Below are positions 8,393 to 16,356 of a DNA stretch of 20,174 nt, one piece after another (the stretch's first letter is position 1; each line of letters begins with the position of its first letter). A program made the position numbers and the translations under genes. Below the pieces are notes generated by a model. It was not told the origin of the DNA. It worked only from the letters and a program-made list of their open reading frames with translations, and searched no databases. Origin of the DNA: Candidatus Sericytochromatia bacterium (GTDB lineage Bacteria; Cyanobacteriota; Sericytochromatia; UBA7694; JACMQJ01); NCBI GenBank assembly GCA_014377055.1, contig JACMQJ010000148.1, forward strand, positions 1 to 20,174, given 5' to 3'.

Positions 8393-9988
8393 TTAATGAC
8401 CACCACCGCCAGCTTTTCCGCTAACTTTAACTTTTTTTGCAAATAGTATAAATAAACCACTAAAAAATAATGCCAAACCTACAGCCAAAAAGCAGTCATT
8501 AAAAGCAAGAACAAAAGACTCTCTACGAGCAATATTAGCAATTGACGTGATGGCCTGATTTTTGGCAGTAAAAGCATCACTACCCTTTGATATAAAAAAT
8601 TGTGTCATAGAATCTATTCTTTGTTGGGTTGCAGAACTATAAAGAGATATTCCTTCTGTTATTCTAGCAGAGTGAAATTGTTCTCTTTTGGTTAAAAAAG
8701 TACTTAAAAGAGCTATTCCTACTGAGCCACCAAGATTTCGCATCATATTAAATAACCCTGCGGCTGAGCCTGCATTTTCTGGTTCTATATCTGCAGTTGC
8801 CAAATTAGTTAATGGTATCATGATCAAAGGTTGTCCTAATGCTCTAATTACTTGTGAAATAATTAATTGAGGTCCACCTGTTGCGTTAGTCATAAAGGCA
8901 TTCATCAAACAACTACCACCAAAGCATGAAACGCCAAACATTATTAAAATTCTTATATCAACTTTTTGTATGAGTTTTGGTAAAAAAGGTAATATTAAAA
9001 ACTGTGGTAACCCAACCCACATCAGAGATTTACCTATTTCTAGTGCATTATAGCCTTGTATTTGTCCAAGATATAATGGCAAGATAAAAACAGAACCGTA
9101 AAGACCAAGTCCTACAACCATATTGACAACACTGGACATACCAAAATTTCTTCTTTTAAGTAATCTTAGATTAATAAATGGCTTTTTTTTGGTAAGCTCA
9201 ATCCAAATAAATAATGTTAAAAAAACAACAGCCAAAATTGCAGCAATAACAATAAATTGTGAATTAAACCAATCTTTACTATTTCCTTCTTCCAAAAAGA
9301 CTTCCATTGAACCAAGTCCAATTGCCATACATATCATTCCAGACCAATCGCCTTCTTTTAACAAATGAAGTTGTGTAGGAGTTTGTTTTAATAAAAACCA
9401 GATAGCACTAAGCATAAAAACACCTGGTATTACATTGATAAAAAATATGTATTGCCAACCAAAATTGTTAGTTAACCAGCCTCCAAAAGTAGGACCAATT
9501 GTTGGTGCAAAAGTAGCAGTAAATCCAAATAAAGCACCACCAACAGGTCTTTTTGATGGAGGTAAAGTCATAATCATGACAATAAAAGCAGTTGGAATCA
9601 TGACCCCACCACTTAGACCTTGTAAAGCTCTAAAAACAATCATCGAATTAATATTCCAAGAAAAAGCACACAAAACCGAAAAAACTACAAATAATAAAGC
9701 ACTTGAGAACAAATATTTTCGTATAGAAAAGACTTGACAAAGCCATCCACTGATAGGTATAACAATAATCTCTGCGACTAAGTAAGCGGTTGAAATCCAT
9801 GATATTTCTTCGGTTGTTGCATTTAATGCTCCTTGAATATCTCTAATAGAGGAATTTGTCACTTGAATATCAAGTATTGCCATAAAAGCACCTAGTAAAC
9901 ATCCAATGTAAGCGAGCCAACTTCTAAAAGGTACTTTTGGTTCTGCATTAGGATTTGTAAGTCCTCCAGCTTTTGCTGTAGCATTCAT
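8393..9988 (-). CDS. emrB: DHA2-family (EmrB/QacA type) multidrug efflux MFS transporter
   Basis: This is a proton-driven inner-membrane drug exporter of about 531 residues with the pattern expected for 14 membrane segments. Seen (numbered from the ATG at 9988): Asp40 in TM1 (MAILDIQVTN), the loop 2-3 motif around GWLCQVFSIRKY, and the antiporter motif C region at about 156-171 (FAPTIGPTFGGW), followed by FGWQYIFFINVIPG, typical of EmrB. The frame extends upstream to a TTG at 10015 that would overlap emrA by 23 bases, but I prefer the ATG at 9988, four bases after the emrA stop. The Shine-Dalgarno is weak for both, so coupling to emrA translation is likely. The C-terminus is Gly/His-rich (GGGGH). 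Substrates cannot be told from sequence. No TolC-like outer-membrane channel is in the window. Confidence 0.95.
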   Translation of the reverse strand: MNATAKAGGLTNPNAEPKVPFRSWLAYIGCLLGAFMAILDIQVTNSSIRDIQGALNATTEEISWISTAYLVAEIIVIPISGWLCQVFSIRKYLFSSALLFVVFSVLCAFSWNINSMIVFRALQGLSGGVMIPTAFIVMIMTLPPSKRPVGGALFGFTATFAPTIGPTFGGWLTNNFGWQYIFFINVIPGVFMLSAIWFLLKQTPTQLHLLKEGDWSGMICMAIGLGSMEVFLEEGNSKDWFNSQFIVIAAILAVVFLTLFIWIELTKKKPFINLRLLKRRNFGMSSVVNMVVGLGLYGSVFILPLYLGQIQGYNALEIGKSLMWVGLPQFLILPFLPKLIQKVDIRILIMFGVSCFGGSCLMNAFMTNATGGPQLIISQVIRALGQPLIMIPLTNLATADIEPENAGSAAGLFNMMRNLGGSVGIALLSTFLTKREQFHSARITEGISLYSSATQQRIDSMTQFFISKGSDAFTAKNQAITSIANIARRESFVLAFNDCFLAVGLALFFSGLFILFAKKVKVSGKAGGGGH

Positions 9989-9992
9989 AGAT

Positions 9993-11327
9993 TTATTTCT
10001 TTTCTTTGGTCTCAATGCTTACTGTTGCTGACATTCCAGCTGTAACTCTTTGCATAAAATCCTTATTATTATCTTTATCAAAAAGAATCTTGACAGGTAT
10101 TCTTTGTACTATTTTGGTAAAGTTACCTGTAGCATTATCTGGTGGTAATAAAGCAAATACAGCTCCAGAGCCTGGAGCAATGCTATCAACTTTTCCCTTA
10201 AAGACATATTTTGGAAACGAATCAAGTTTAATTTCTACCATTTGACCTTTTTTAATTTCTTCGAGCTGAGTTTCTTTAAAATTGGCATTAATCCATGCTT
10301 CATGACCAACCACAGCCATTAAAGGTTGCCCAACTTGTAATCTCTGACCTACTTCAACATTTTTTTTACCAATAATTCCATCAGCAGGAGCAACAATTGT
10401 TGTATATGACATTTGATTCATAGCATCTTTGAGGGCTACATCAGCTTGAGATATTGAAGCAACAGCAACTTGATATTGTCCTTTGTTTATTTCAGCTTGT
10501 ACTTTAGAAGCATTTGCTTGTTGTAATCCACCTTGTGAAGTATATAATTGTGCTTTGGCTTTACCAATATTTTCTTTTGCAGCTGAAACTCTTGTAATAT
10601 TTTGGTTAATCAATTGCTGAGCTTGTAATTTTTGGGCAATTAAAGAATCAAGAGTAGCTTTGATTGAATCAAGTTGTATGGCTGGTATTGCTCCTTGTTT
10701 TGCTAATGATGAATATCTCTTATAATCTGCCTGTGCTTTAACTAAATTTGCATCAATTTGACCTACTTGTGCTTTTGAGGCGGCTAATACATCTTGAGCT
10801 TCTTGAACAGATACCTGAGCTGTGTCTATAGAAACTTGAGAGATTTGTATATTACCATTGGCTTGAGTTTCTGATGCTGCAAAATTCTTTTCTGCAAGAT
10901 TGATACTTGATTTTGACGCAAAAGATTGGCGTTTTGTAACTTCAAGAGCTGCTTTAGCTCTCATAACATTTATTTGATAATCGGATGTATCAAGTTTAAC
11001 CAAAACCTGACCTTTTTTAACTCTCTGATTATCATTAACAAAAACTTGGGATACTGTGCCAGTTATTCTAGGACTTATTTGATAAATATGACCTGTAACA
11101 GTTGCGTTATCTGTATCCTCATGATTAAGTGAATAGTTATAAGCTTTGTATCCATAACTTGCAGCAAAACTAATAACACCAAAAAGGATCATAAAGGTTA
11201 TTATCTTCTTAATAGGTAGTTTTTTTGCTGGAGCTTTTATTTGGGTAGGTAAAATAAGAGTCGGCTTTTCTTCTGTAGAGTCTACATTATCTTCGGTTAT
11301 TCGTTCTTTTAAATTTTTTTCATCCAT
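9993..11327 (-). CDS. emrA: HlyD/EmrA-family membrane fusion protein of multidrug efflux pump
   Basis: This 444-residue periplasmic adaptor links EmrB to an outer-membrane channel. Seen: a 40-residue cytoplasmic N-terminus, a single membrane segment at about 41-60, a first lipoyl half-motif at about 77-115 (ISPRITGTVSQVFV ... VKKGQVLVKLD), a long Ala/Gln-rich alpha-helical hairpin at about 118-305, a second lipoyl half at about 305-340 (VAPADGIIGKKNVEVGQ), and a C-terminal beta-barrel region. It is the first gene of the emrAB pair. A promoter lies at 11385-11413 with a perfect palindrome between it and the start codon. The Shine-Dalgarno is weak. The length and architecture fit EmrA well. Confidence 0.95.
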   Translation of the reverse strand: MDEKNLKERITEDNVDSTEEKPTLILPTQIKAPAKKLPIKKIITFMILFGVISFAASYGYKAYNYSLNHEDTDNATVTGHIYQISPRITGTVSQVFVNDNQRVKKGQVLVKLDTSDYQINVMRAKAALEVTKRQSFASKSSINLAEKNFAASETQANGNIQISQVSIDTAQVSVQEAQDVLAASKAQVGQIDANLVKAQADYKRYSSLAKQGAIPAIQLDSIKATLDSLIAQKLQAQQLINQNITRVSAAKENIGKAKAQLYTSQGGLQQANASKVQAEINKGQYQVAVASISQADVALKDAMNQMSYTTIVAPADGIIGKKNVEVGQRLQVGQPLMAVVGHEAWINANFKETQLEEIKKGQMVEIKLDSFPKYVFKGKVDSIAPGSGAVFALLPPDNATGNFTKIVQRIPVKILFDKDNNKDFMQRVTAGMSATVSIETKEKK

Positions 11328-11361
11328 AAATTATTACCATTATCAAATAGTATTATTATCA

Positions 11362-11384
11362 AATATTTAGATAATCTAAATATT
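11362..11384. promoter_or_regulatory. Perfect 23-bp palindrome, candidate repressor operator for emrAB
   Basis: AATATTTAGAT at 11362-11372 and ATCTAAATATT at 11374-11384 are exact reverse complements around one central A. The site directly abuts the -10 box (11385-11390) on its downstream side, so it covers the expected transcription start. This is a typical place for a repressor of MarR or TetR type; the family is inference. No regulator gene is adjacent. An 11-base direct repeat, ATTATCAAATA at 11339-11349 and 11355-11365, overlaps the palindrome's promoter-distal edge. Confidence 0.65.
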
Positions 11385-11413
11385 ATTATTCCATTTCTTA
11401 AACAAATTGTCAA
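11385..11413 (-). promoter_or_regulatory. Sigma70-type promoter of emrAB
   Basis: On the minus strand, TTGACA (11408-11413, full -35 consensus) is followed by a 17-bp spacer and AATAAT (11385-11390, five of six -10 bases). TG lies one base before the -10 as in an extended -10 element. The start codon of emrA is 57 bases downstream of the -10. Confidence 0.75.
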
Positions 11414-11580
11414 TCCTATTATTAGGCTAGTTATTGTCATATCAATTGTTTTAGATATAAACTTAAGATAATTTTAATTAGTTTATTAGATATTTGTATT
11501 TTTGTTATGTTTGATTGCACAAATTATTTCCTTGTGTAAAAAACTAAGTGATAATTTAAAATTCCTTTAGCATTAATTTT

Positions 11581-11680
11581 GAGATTCTTCATTCCACTGC
11601 GTTTCATTCAGACTTATACTAAACTTAGCGAAGTGACGACATTTAGGCAGTTTATCACCCTGAGGTACGAAGAGTCTTCT
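11581..11680. repeat. Degenerate palindromic intergenic repeat element
   Basis: This stretch is visibly richer in G and C than its flanks. AGATTCTTCATTCC (11582-11595) matches the reverse complement of 11664-11677 at 11 of 14 positions, giving a large imperfect hairpin. Segments such as CACTGCGTTTCATTCAG, TAGCGAAGTGACG and CACCCTGAGGTACGAAG resemble the dispersed 'attcttcgctccgctcagaatgac' type palindromic repeats seen between genes in many bacteria (from memory). It looks like an old, mutated copy; no second copy occurs in this window. Confidence 0.45.
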
Positions 11681-11877
11681 TTATTTCTATTACTCTAAAT
11701 TTTTACATTACCAATTATTTTTTTTAATTTGAGTCATTCGTAGCTAAATCTTATTTTTTAAAACTAAATATATTAGACGTTTAGAGTATAATTATTTAAA
11801 TTATATCTACTTGCTTAATATCATAATCAAATGTTAAATTTAGAAAGTGATAATTTTTTTGAAAGGTTTTTGTATAA

Positions 11878-14214
11878 ATGTCAAAAGTTTCGGCTTCGAT
11901 TGTAGCCCTCATGTTATTTACTATGCCATTTTATGGATGTGCTTCTATGGTCAAACAAGAGATCAAAGTAGAGCCTATAGTAGAAAAAGCTGAACTTAAA
12001 GCTCCAGTAGCATTAGTTGTTCCTAACTCAAAAGTTTATGGTACAGAAACATATATTGATAATTATTTTTGGTTAAGAAATAAAGTTGATCCTTCAGTTA
12101 TATCTTATCTCAATGAAGAAAACCAGTATGCAGTTCTTAAGTTAAAACCAACAGAAAAGCTACAAGAAGATTTATATAAAGAAATGCTTGGTAGAATCAA
12201 AGAAGCTGATAGCAGTGTACCTGAAAAAATAGGGAACTATTATTATTATAGCCGTACTGAGCCAAATAAACAGTATAAAATATATTGCCGTAAATACTTT
12301 AATCTTGATGGAATAGAAGAAATTGTACTTGATTTAAATGTTTTAGCTCAAGATAAAAAATACTTTGCTTTGGGGGCTTATAAAGTTAGTCCTAATGGCA
12401 AATATGTGGCTTACTCAACAGATACGGATGGTTCAGAAAGCTATACTCTATATATCAAAGAAATACAAACATCACAAATTTTGACTGATATTATACCAAA
12501 TACCTCAGATTCACTCGAATGGTCAAATGATAGTCAAATGTTTTTTTATACTGTTTTGGATGCAACCAAAAGACCATATCAAGCATATAGACATAGAATA
12601 GATGGTGATTATAAGTCAGATATAATGGTATACCAAGAAAATGATGGTGCTTACTTTCTTAATATTTCGAAAACAAAAAGTAAATCATATCTGATCTTTA
12701 AGTCTGCAAGTAATATTAGTTCAGAAACTAGATACATAAGTGCAAATAAACCTCTTGAAATCTTAAATTTATTAATTCCACGTAAATATGGTGTTGATTA
12801 TTCTGTAGAAAGTAGAGATAACAAGCTTTATATACTTACAAATGATAATGCTCCCAATTATAAACTTGTTATAGCACCATTTAAAGATCCATCAGAAAAA
12901 AATTGGCGTGAAATAATACCTCAATGGGAAACTGTAAAAATGGACGATATACAAGTATTCAAAAACTTCATTGTCATTAGTGAAAGAGAAGATGCTACAA
13001 AAAAAGTACTTGTTATTAATATGAAGAATTTTGACCTAAGACACATAGATTTTCCTGAGGCTGTCTATAATGTTGAATTAAACGATAATAATACTTTTGA
13101 TACTAATATACTAAGATTTAATTACGAGTCAATGACAACTCCACCAACAACATTTGATTATGATATGGAAACTAATACACGTACTCAAATAAAACAAAGA
13201 GAAGTTTTAGGAGGCTACGATCCTAATAAATATGAATCAGAAAAAGTTTTTGTCAAAGCAACCGATGGGGCAATGATTCCAGTTTCTTTGGTTCACAAAA
13301 AAGACTTTATAAAAGATGGTAAAAGCCCATTATTAATGTACGGATATGGTTCTTATGGTATCAATACAGATCCTTATTTTAGTTCTACAAATATAAGTTT
13401 ACTTGATCGTGGCTTTACTTATGCTATTGCTAATGTTAGAGGTGGCAGCGAGTTAGGTAAAAAATGGTATGAAGCAGGTAAATTTCTTAATAAAAAAAAT
13501 ACCTTTAATGACTTTATTAATGTAGCTGAATATCTAGTTAAAGAAAAATATACCTCTTCAGATAAATTAGTTGCTCAGGGAGGTAGTGCTGGAGGAATGT
13601 TAATGGGTGCTATAGCTAATATGCGACCTGATTTATTTAAAACAATTATTGCTCAAGTACCATTTGTTGATGTCATTAACACAATGATGGATTCTACATT
13701 ACCATTAACTACTACTGAATATGATGAGTGGGGAGATCCTAATAAAAAAGAATATTATGAATATATGAAGTCATACTCACCTTATGATAATGTTAAGGTA
13801 CAAGCTTATCCAAATATGTTAGTTACTGCTGGATTAAACGATCCTAGAGTCGGATATTGGGAACCTGCCAAATTTGTTGCCAAATTAAGAGCAAATAAAA
13901 CTGATAAAAATACATTGATTCTAAAAACAAATATGGGTGCAGGTCATGGTGGAGCTTCTGGAAGATATGATTATCTAAAAGATATTGCTTATAATTATGC
14001 TTTTATGCTTGATACACTTGGTATTAAAGATATTCAGCCTACTATTATTATAAATCCTATACCTGTAATCAGCCCATTAAGTGTTACTACAAGTCCTATA
14101 CCTAATAACATTCCAAGTTTGACTCCTAGTTTGATGCCTACAACACCTATAATTATTCCTTCAATTACTCCAAGCTCTATGCCTACGAATAGTTCATTAC
14201 CAAGTAAAATTTAA
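11878..14214 (+). CDS. Oligopeptidase B (S9A serine peptidase) with export signal and Pro/Ser/Thr-rich tail
   Basis: This 778-residue peptidase of the prolyl-oligopeptidase family should cleave short peptides after basic residues if it keeps oligopeptidase B specificity. Domains: N-terminal beta-propeller (about 40-470) and C-terminal alpha/beta hydrolase. The catalytic triad is Ser570 (GGSAGG), Asp655 (GLNDPRV) and His690 (GAGHGG); the 85- and 35-residue spacings match what I recall for E. coli PtrB. RGGSELGKKWYEAGK is typical of the subfamily. Unlike the usual cytosolic enzyme, it begins with a hydrophobic signal ending FYGC, with Cys21 as a possible lipid attachment site (the -3 Phe is not canonical), and residues 721-778 form a Pro/Ser/Thr-rich tail with PSLTPSLMPT-type repeats. 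GAAAGG at 11861-11866 lies 11 bases before the ATG. Family secure; surface or periplasmic location inferred. Confidence 0.92.
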   Translation: MSKVSASIVALMLFTMPFYGCASMVKQEIKVEPIVEKAELKAPVALVVPNSKVYGTETYIDNYFWLRNKVDPSVISYLNEENQYAVLKLKPTEKLQEDLYKEMLGRIKEADSSVPEKIGNYYYYSRTEPNKQYKIYCRKYFNLDGIEEIVLDLNVLAQDKKYFALGAYKVSPNGKYVAYSTDTDGSESYTLYIKEIQTSQILTDIIPNTSDSLEWSNDSQMFFYTVLDATKRPYQAYRHRIDGDYKSDIMVYQENDGAYFLNISKTKSKSYLIFKSASNISSETRYISANKPLEILNLLIPRKYGVDYSVESRDNKLYILTNDNAPNYKLVIAPFKDPSEKNWREIIPQWETVKMDDIQVFKNFIVISEREDATKKVLVINMKNFDLRHIDFPEAVYNVELNDNNTFDTNILRFNYESMTTPPTTFDYDMETNTRTQIKQREVLGGYDPNKYESEKVFVKATDGAMIPVSLVHKKDFIKDGKSPLLMYGYGSYGINTDPYFSSTNISLLDRGFTYAIANVRGGSELGKKWYEAGKFLNKKNTFNDFINVAEYLVKEKYTSSDKLVAQGGSAGGMLMGAIANMRPDLFKTIIAQVPFVDVINTMMDSTLPLTTTEYDEWGDPNKKEYYEYMKSYSPYDNVKVQAYPNMLVTAGLNDPRVGYWEPAKFVAKLRANKTDKNTLILKTNMGAGHGGASGRYDYLKDIAYNYAFMLDTLGIKDIQPTIIINPIPVISPLSVTTSPIPNNIPSLTPSLMPTTPIIIPSITPSSMPTNSSLPSKI

Positions 14215-14240
14215 ATGTGACAAATAATCAACAATAATAA

Positions 14241-14269
14241 TTGACAATTTAATTTTAATAATTAATAAT
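14241..14269 (+). promoter_or_regulatory. Sigma70-type promoter of the TraF/FadL-like barrel gene
   Basis: TTGACA at 14241-14246, 17-bp spacer, AATAAT at 14264-14269; the ATG is at 14311. The arrangement is the same as that of the emrAB promoter, which strengthens both calls. Confidence 0.65.
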
Positions 14270-14310
14270 CTAGCATGTATTATCATTTAAAATTGGACTA
14301 AGCTCAAATT

Positions 14311-16260
14311 ATGAAAAAAGTTGTCAAAAAAGTTGTTATTCATAGTATTATTACCTCTCTAACACTATCAATTAGTCATATAGCTAAAGCCGAAATGGTT
14401 GATGCTAAATCAATTGCCTTAGGTGGAACAACAATAGGGTTGGCAGATAACGCTTTTGCTCCTCTACGAAACCCAGCAGCAATGGTAGATTTAGGATGGG
14501 GATCATTTATTCTTCCATTATCTCCAGCTTTTTCATTTGGAAATAATGTAGGTAGTTTTAGTGCTGCATCAGATTTATTTAAAGGTAATAATAATAATTC
14601 AAACACAAGCTTTTTTGATAATTTATCAAATAACAGTAACTCCAGAATAGACATTCAAGGGTTTTTACCACTTATTGGTTATTCAGGTAAACCTTTTAAA
14701 AACGCAATAGTAATGGGCAAGCCTATAGCTTTAGGAATTAATATCTGGGGTAGAGCTGTAGGTTCGGCTAATCTAAATTTGTCAAAAGGATTAGCAGAGC
14801 TAATCAGTAATTATCCAAGCTTAATTAGTTCAGTTCAAAATATACAACAATCGCTCAGCCTTAATAGTCTTTCAAATTTAGCAAATTTAAAAATACCAGA
14901 CATTAATAAATTTAGTAGTTTTGATACTACTAATAAAGCTGCTATAAATGCAGTTGCAGATGAAGTAGAGATGTTTCAAAAAGATACACTACAACCAGCA
15001 ATATTACAAAGTGACACTTTAATAACCTCTATTAGTCAAGTTGGCAATAACATAAAAACAATTTTGGGTAAATTTGATGATTTGTCAAAAAATAGCCAAA
15101 GTGGAAAAGGAAGCATAGTTGCTGATGGACATGCGGTTGTCGCAGTATCTGGTGCTAGTCGAATTTTTAAAAATGAGCATATAGATTTATCTGTGGGTCT
15201 AAATCTTAAAGGGTTTTTCTTCCCTGTAAATACCTCAGCTAATAATTTTTTTGGTAGCAACTCATCTTCAAACAATTTATTTGGAAGCTTTTTACAAGGT
15301 CAGAATAATAATGCTCGACTTTTACCAATTAATTTAAATACAAATTTACAACTTGGATCTTTTAAAAGTATTGACGAGATTAAAGGTATCATTGACAATC
15401 AGGTATTCTCTATTATAAATGGTGGTCAAGATTTAATAAAATCTGGAAAAGAGTTAGATAATCAACTTAATATTACTCTTCCAAAAGTAAGACAAAATAT
15501 AGCTAATGCAATAGGTGATATACCAAATTTACAAAGATTATCAAATGATATACAAAGTCAAAGTAATTCATTAAATCAAAAAATATCAGCTAATAGCTCT
15601 AGTAAAATAACTAATGATATTCTAAATTCTCTCTCTAATGATTTAGGTGACGTTAAGCTTAATTACAGTCAAATGACCGACGTTTCTACTTTTGGTTTTG
15701 GTGTAGATTTAGGCATACAAGCAAAAATAGTTAACGATCTTACTCTTGGTATTGTCTTTGAAAATCCTCTAGTTTTATGGCCAGCAAAAATAAAAAATAA
15801 TCAAGCTACATTTGACACAACACAATTTAAAGCTGGAGCAGGATCACAAAAATTTGATTTAAATAATATTTTAAAAATAAGTGAAGATGCTAATCCAAAA
15901 AGTGCAAATTATAATTTATCTGAACCTTTTGCTATCAGAGCTGGTGGAGCTTATGCTCTTGGCAAACTAACCCCTTATTTAAGTAACGCCACTATTTTGG
16001 CCGATATTGAACAAGTGTTTAATGATCGTCCATTTGCTCTACATTTAGGCTTTGAAAAAGCATGGCATTTTAGCCAAACTACTGGTACTTCTGTAAGAAT
16101 TGGAACACAACTTGGAGGATTAGGCAATATGATAACATTTGGTATAGGTGGAAGAAATGGTCCGTTCAATGTTAGTTTGGGCTTTGGAACAGGTAATCTT
16201 TTTAATCCAATTAATAGTAATAGTGCTGTAGCAGGTTTATCAACTTCACTTGATTTTTAG
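14311..16260 (+). CDS. TraF/FadL-like outer-membrane beta-barrel protein
   Basis: This 649-residue protein matches the pattern of the family labelled 'conjugal transfer TraF' (PF13729), whose members are FadL-like outer-membrane barrels and need not act in conjugation. Seen: a signal peptide with cleavage after AKA (residue 27), the motif AKSIALGGTTIGLADNAFAPLRNPAAM (hallmark of the family, residues about 32-58, quoted here in pieces: ALGGTT, NPAAM), and a C-terminal barrel of alternating strands ending STSLDF with terminal Phe, an outer-membrane assembly signal. Two long helical, Asn/Ser/Gln-rich insertions lie at about 163-264 and 354-446. Its own promoter is at 14241-14269; the Shine-Dalgarno is weak. 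No conjugation gene is near. Transport of hydrophobic compounds is a family-level guess. Confidence 0.85.
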   Translation: MKKVVKKVVIHSIITSLTLSISHIAKAEMVDAKSIALGGTTIGLADNAFAPLRNPAAMVDLGWGSFILPLSPAFSFGNNVGSFSAASDLFKGNNNNSNTSFFDNLSNNSNSRIDIQGFLPLIGYSGKPFKNAIVMGKPIALGINIWGRAVGSANLNLSKGLAELISNYPSLISSVQNIQQSLSLNSLSNLANLKIPDINKFSSFDTTNKAAINAVADEVEMFQKDTLQPAILQSDTLITSISQVGNNIKTILGKFDDLSKNSQSGKGSIVADGHAVVAVSGASRIFKNEHIDLSVGLNLKGFFFPVNTSANNFFGSNSSSNNLFGSFLQGQNNNARLLPINLNTNLQLGSFKSIDEIKGIIDNQVFSIINGGQDLIKSGKELDNQLNITLPKVRQNIANAIGDIPNLQRLSNDIQSQSNSLNQKISANSSSKITNDILNSLSNDLGDVKLNYSQMTDVSTFGFGVDLGIQAKIVNDLTLGIVFENPLVLWPAKIKNNQATFDTTQFKAGAGSQKFDLNNILKISEDANPKSANYNLSEPFAIRAGGAYALGKLTPYLSNATILADIEQVFNDRPFALHLGFEKAWHFSQTTGTSVRIGTQLGGLGNMITFGIGGRNGPFNVSLGFGTGNLFNPINSNSAVAGLSTSLDF

Positions 16261-16356
16261 TTTTGTGTCCATTAATCACGTCTAAGATTTAGATTATGCT
16301 AAAATATCTAATGGCAAGATAGTTATAATAATAAATTTTTAATATTGGATTATTAA

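Larger units (their letters stand above)
11328..11877. other. 550-bp intergenic region between emrA and the oligopeptidase B gene
   Basis: It contains the emrAB promoter and palindrome at the left, a gene-free AT-rich middle, the degenerate repeat element, and the upstream region of the rightward peptidase gene. TATAAT at 11787-11792 is a possible -10 for that gene, but I see no matching -35. No open frame here looks coding. Confidence 0.6.

Noticed and set aside
9435..9737. 100-codon plus-strand open frame inside emrB
   Set aside because: Shadow of the transporter gene on the other strand; no ribosome site and no domain-like sequence.
9989..10015. TTG start of emrB at 10015 overlapping emrA
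   Set aside because: The ATG at 9988, four bases after the emrA stop, is simpler; no better ribosome site supports the TTG.
14311..16260. Conjugation (TraF) gene, suggesting a mobile element
   Set aside because: The family name is misleading; the protein is a FadL-like barrel and no relaxase, coupling protein or pilus gene is nearby.
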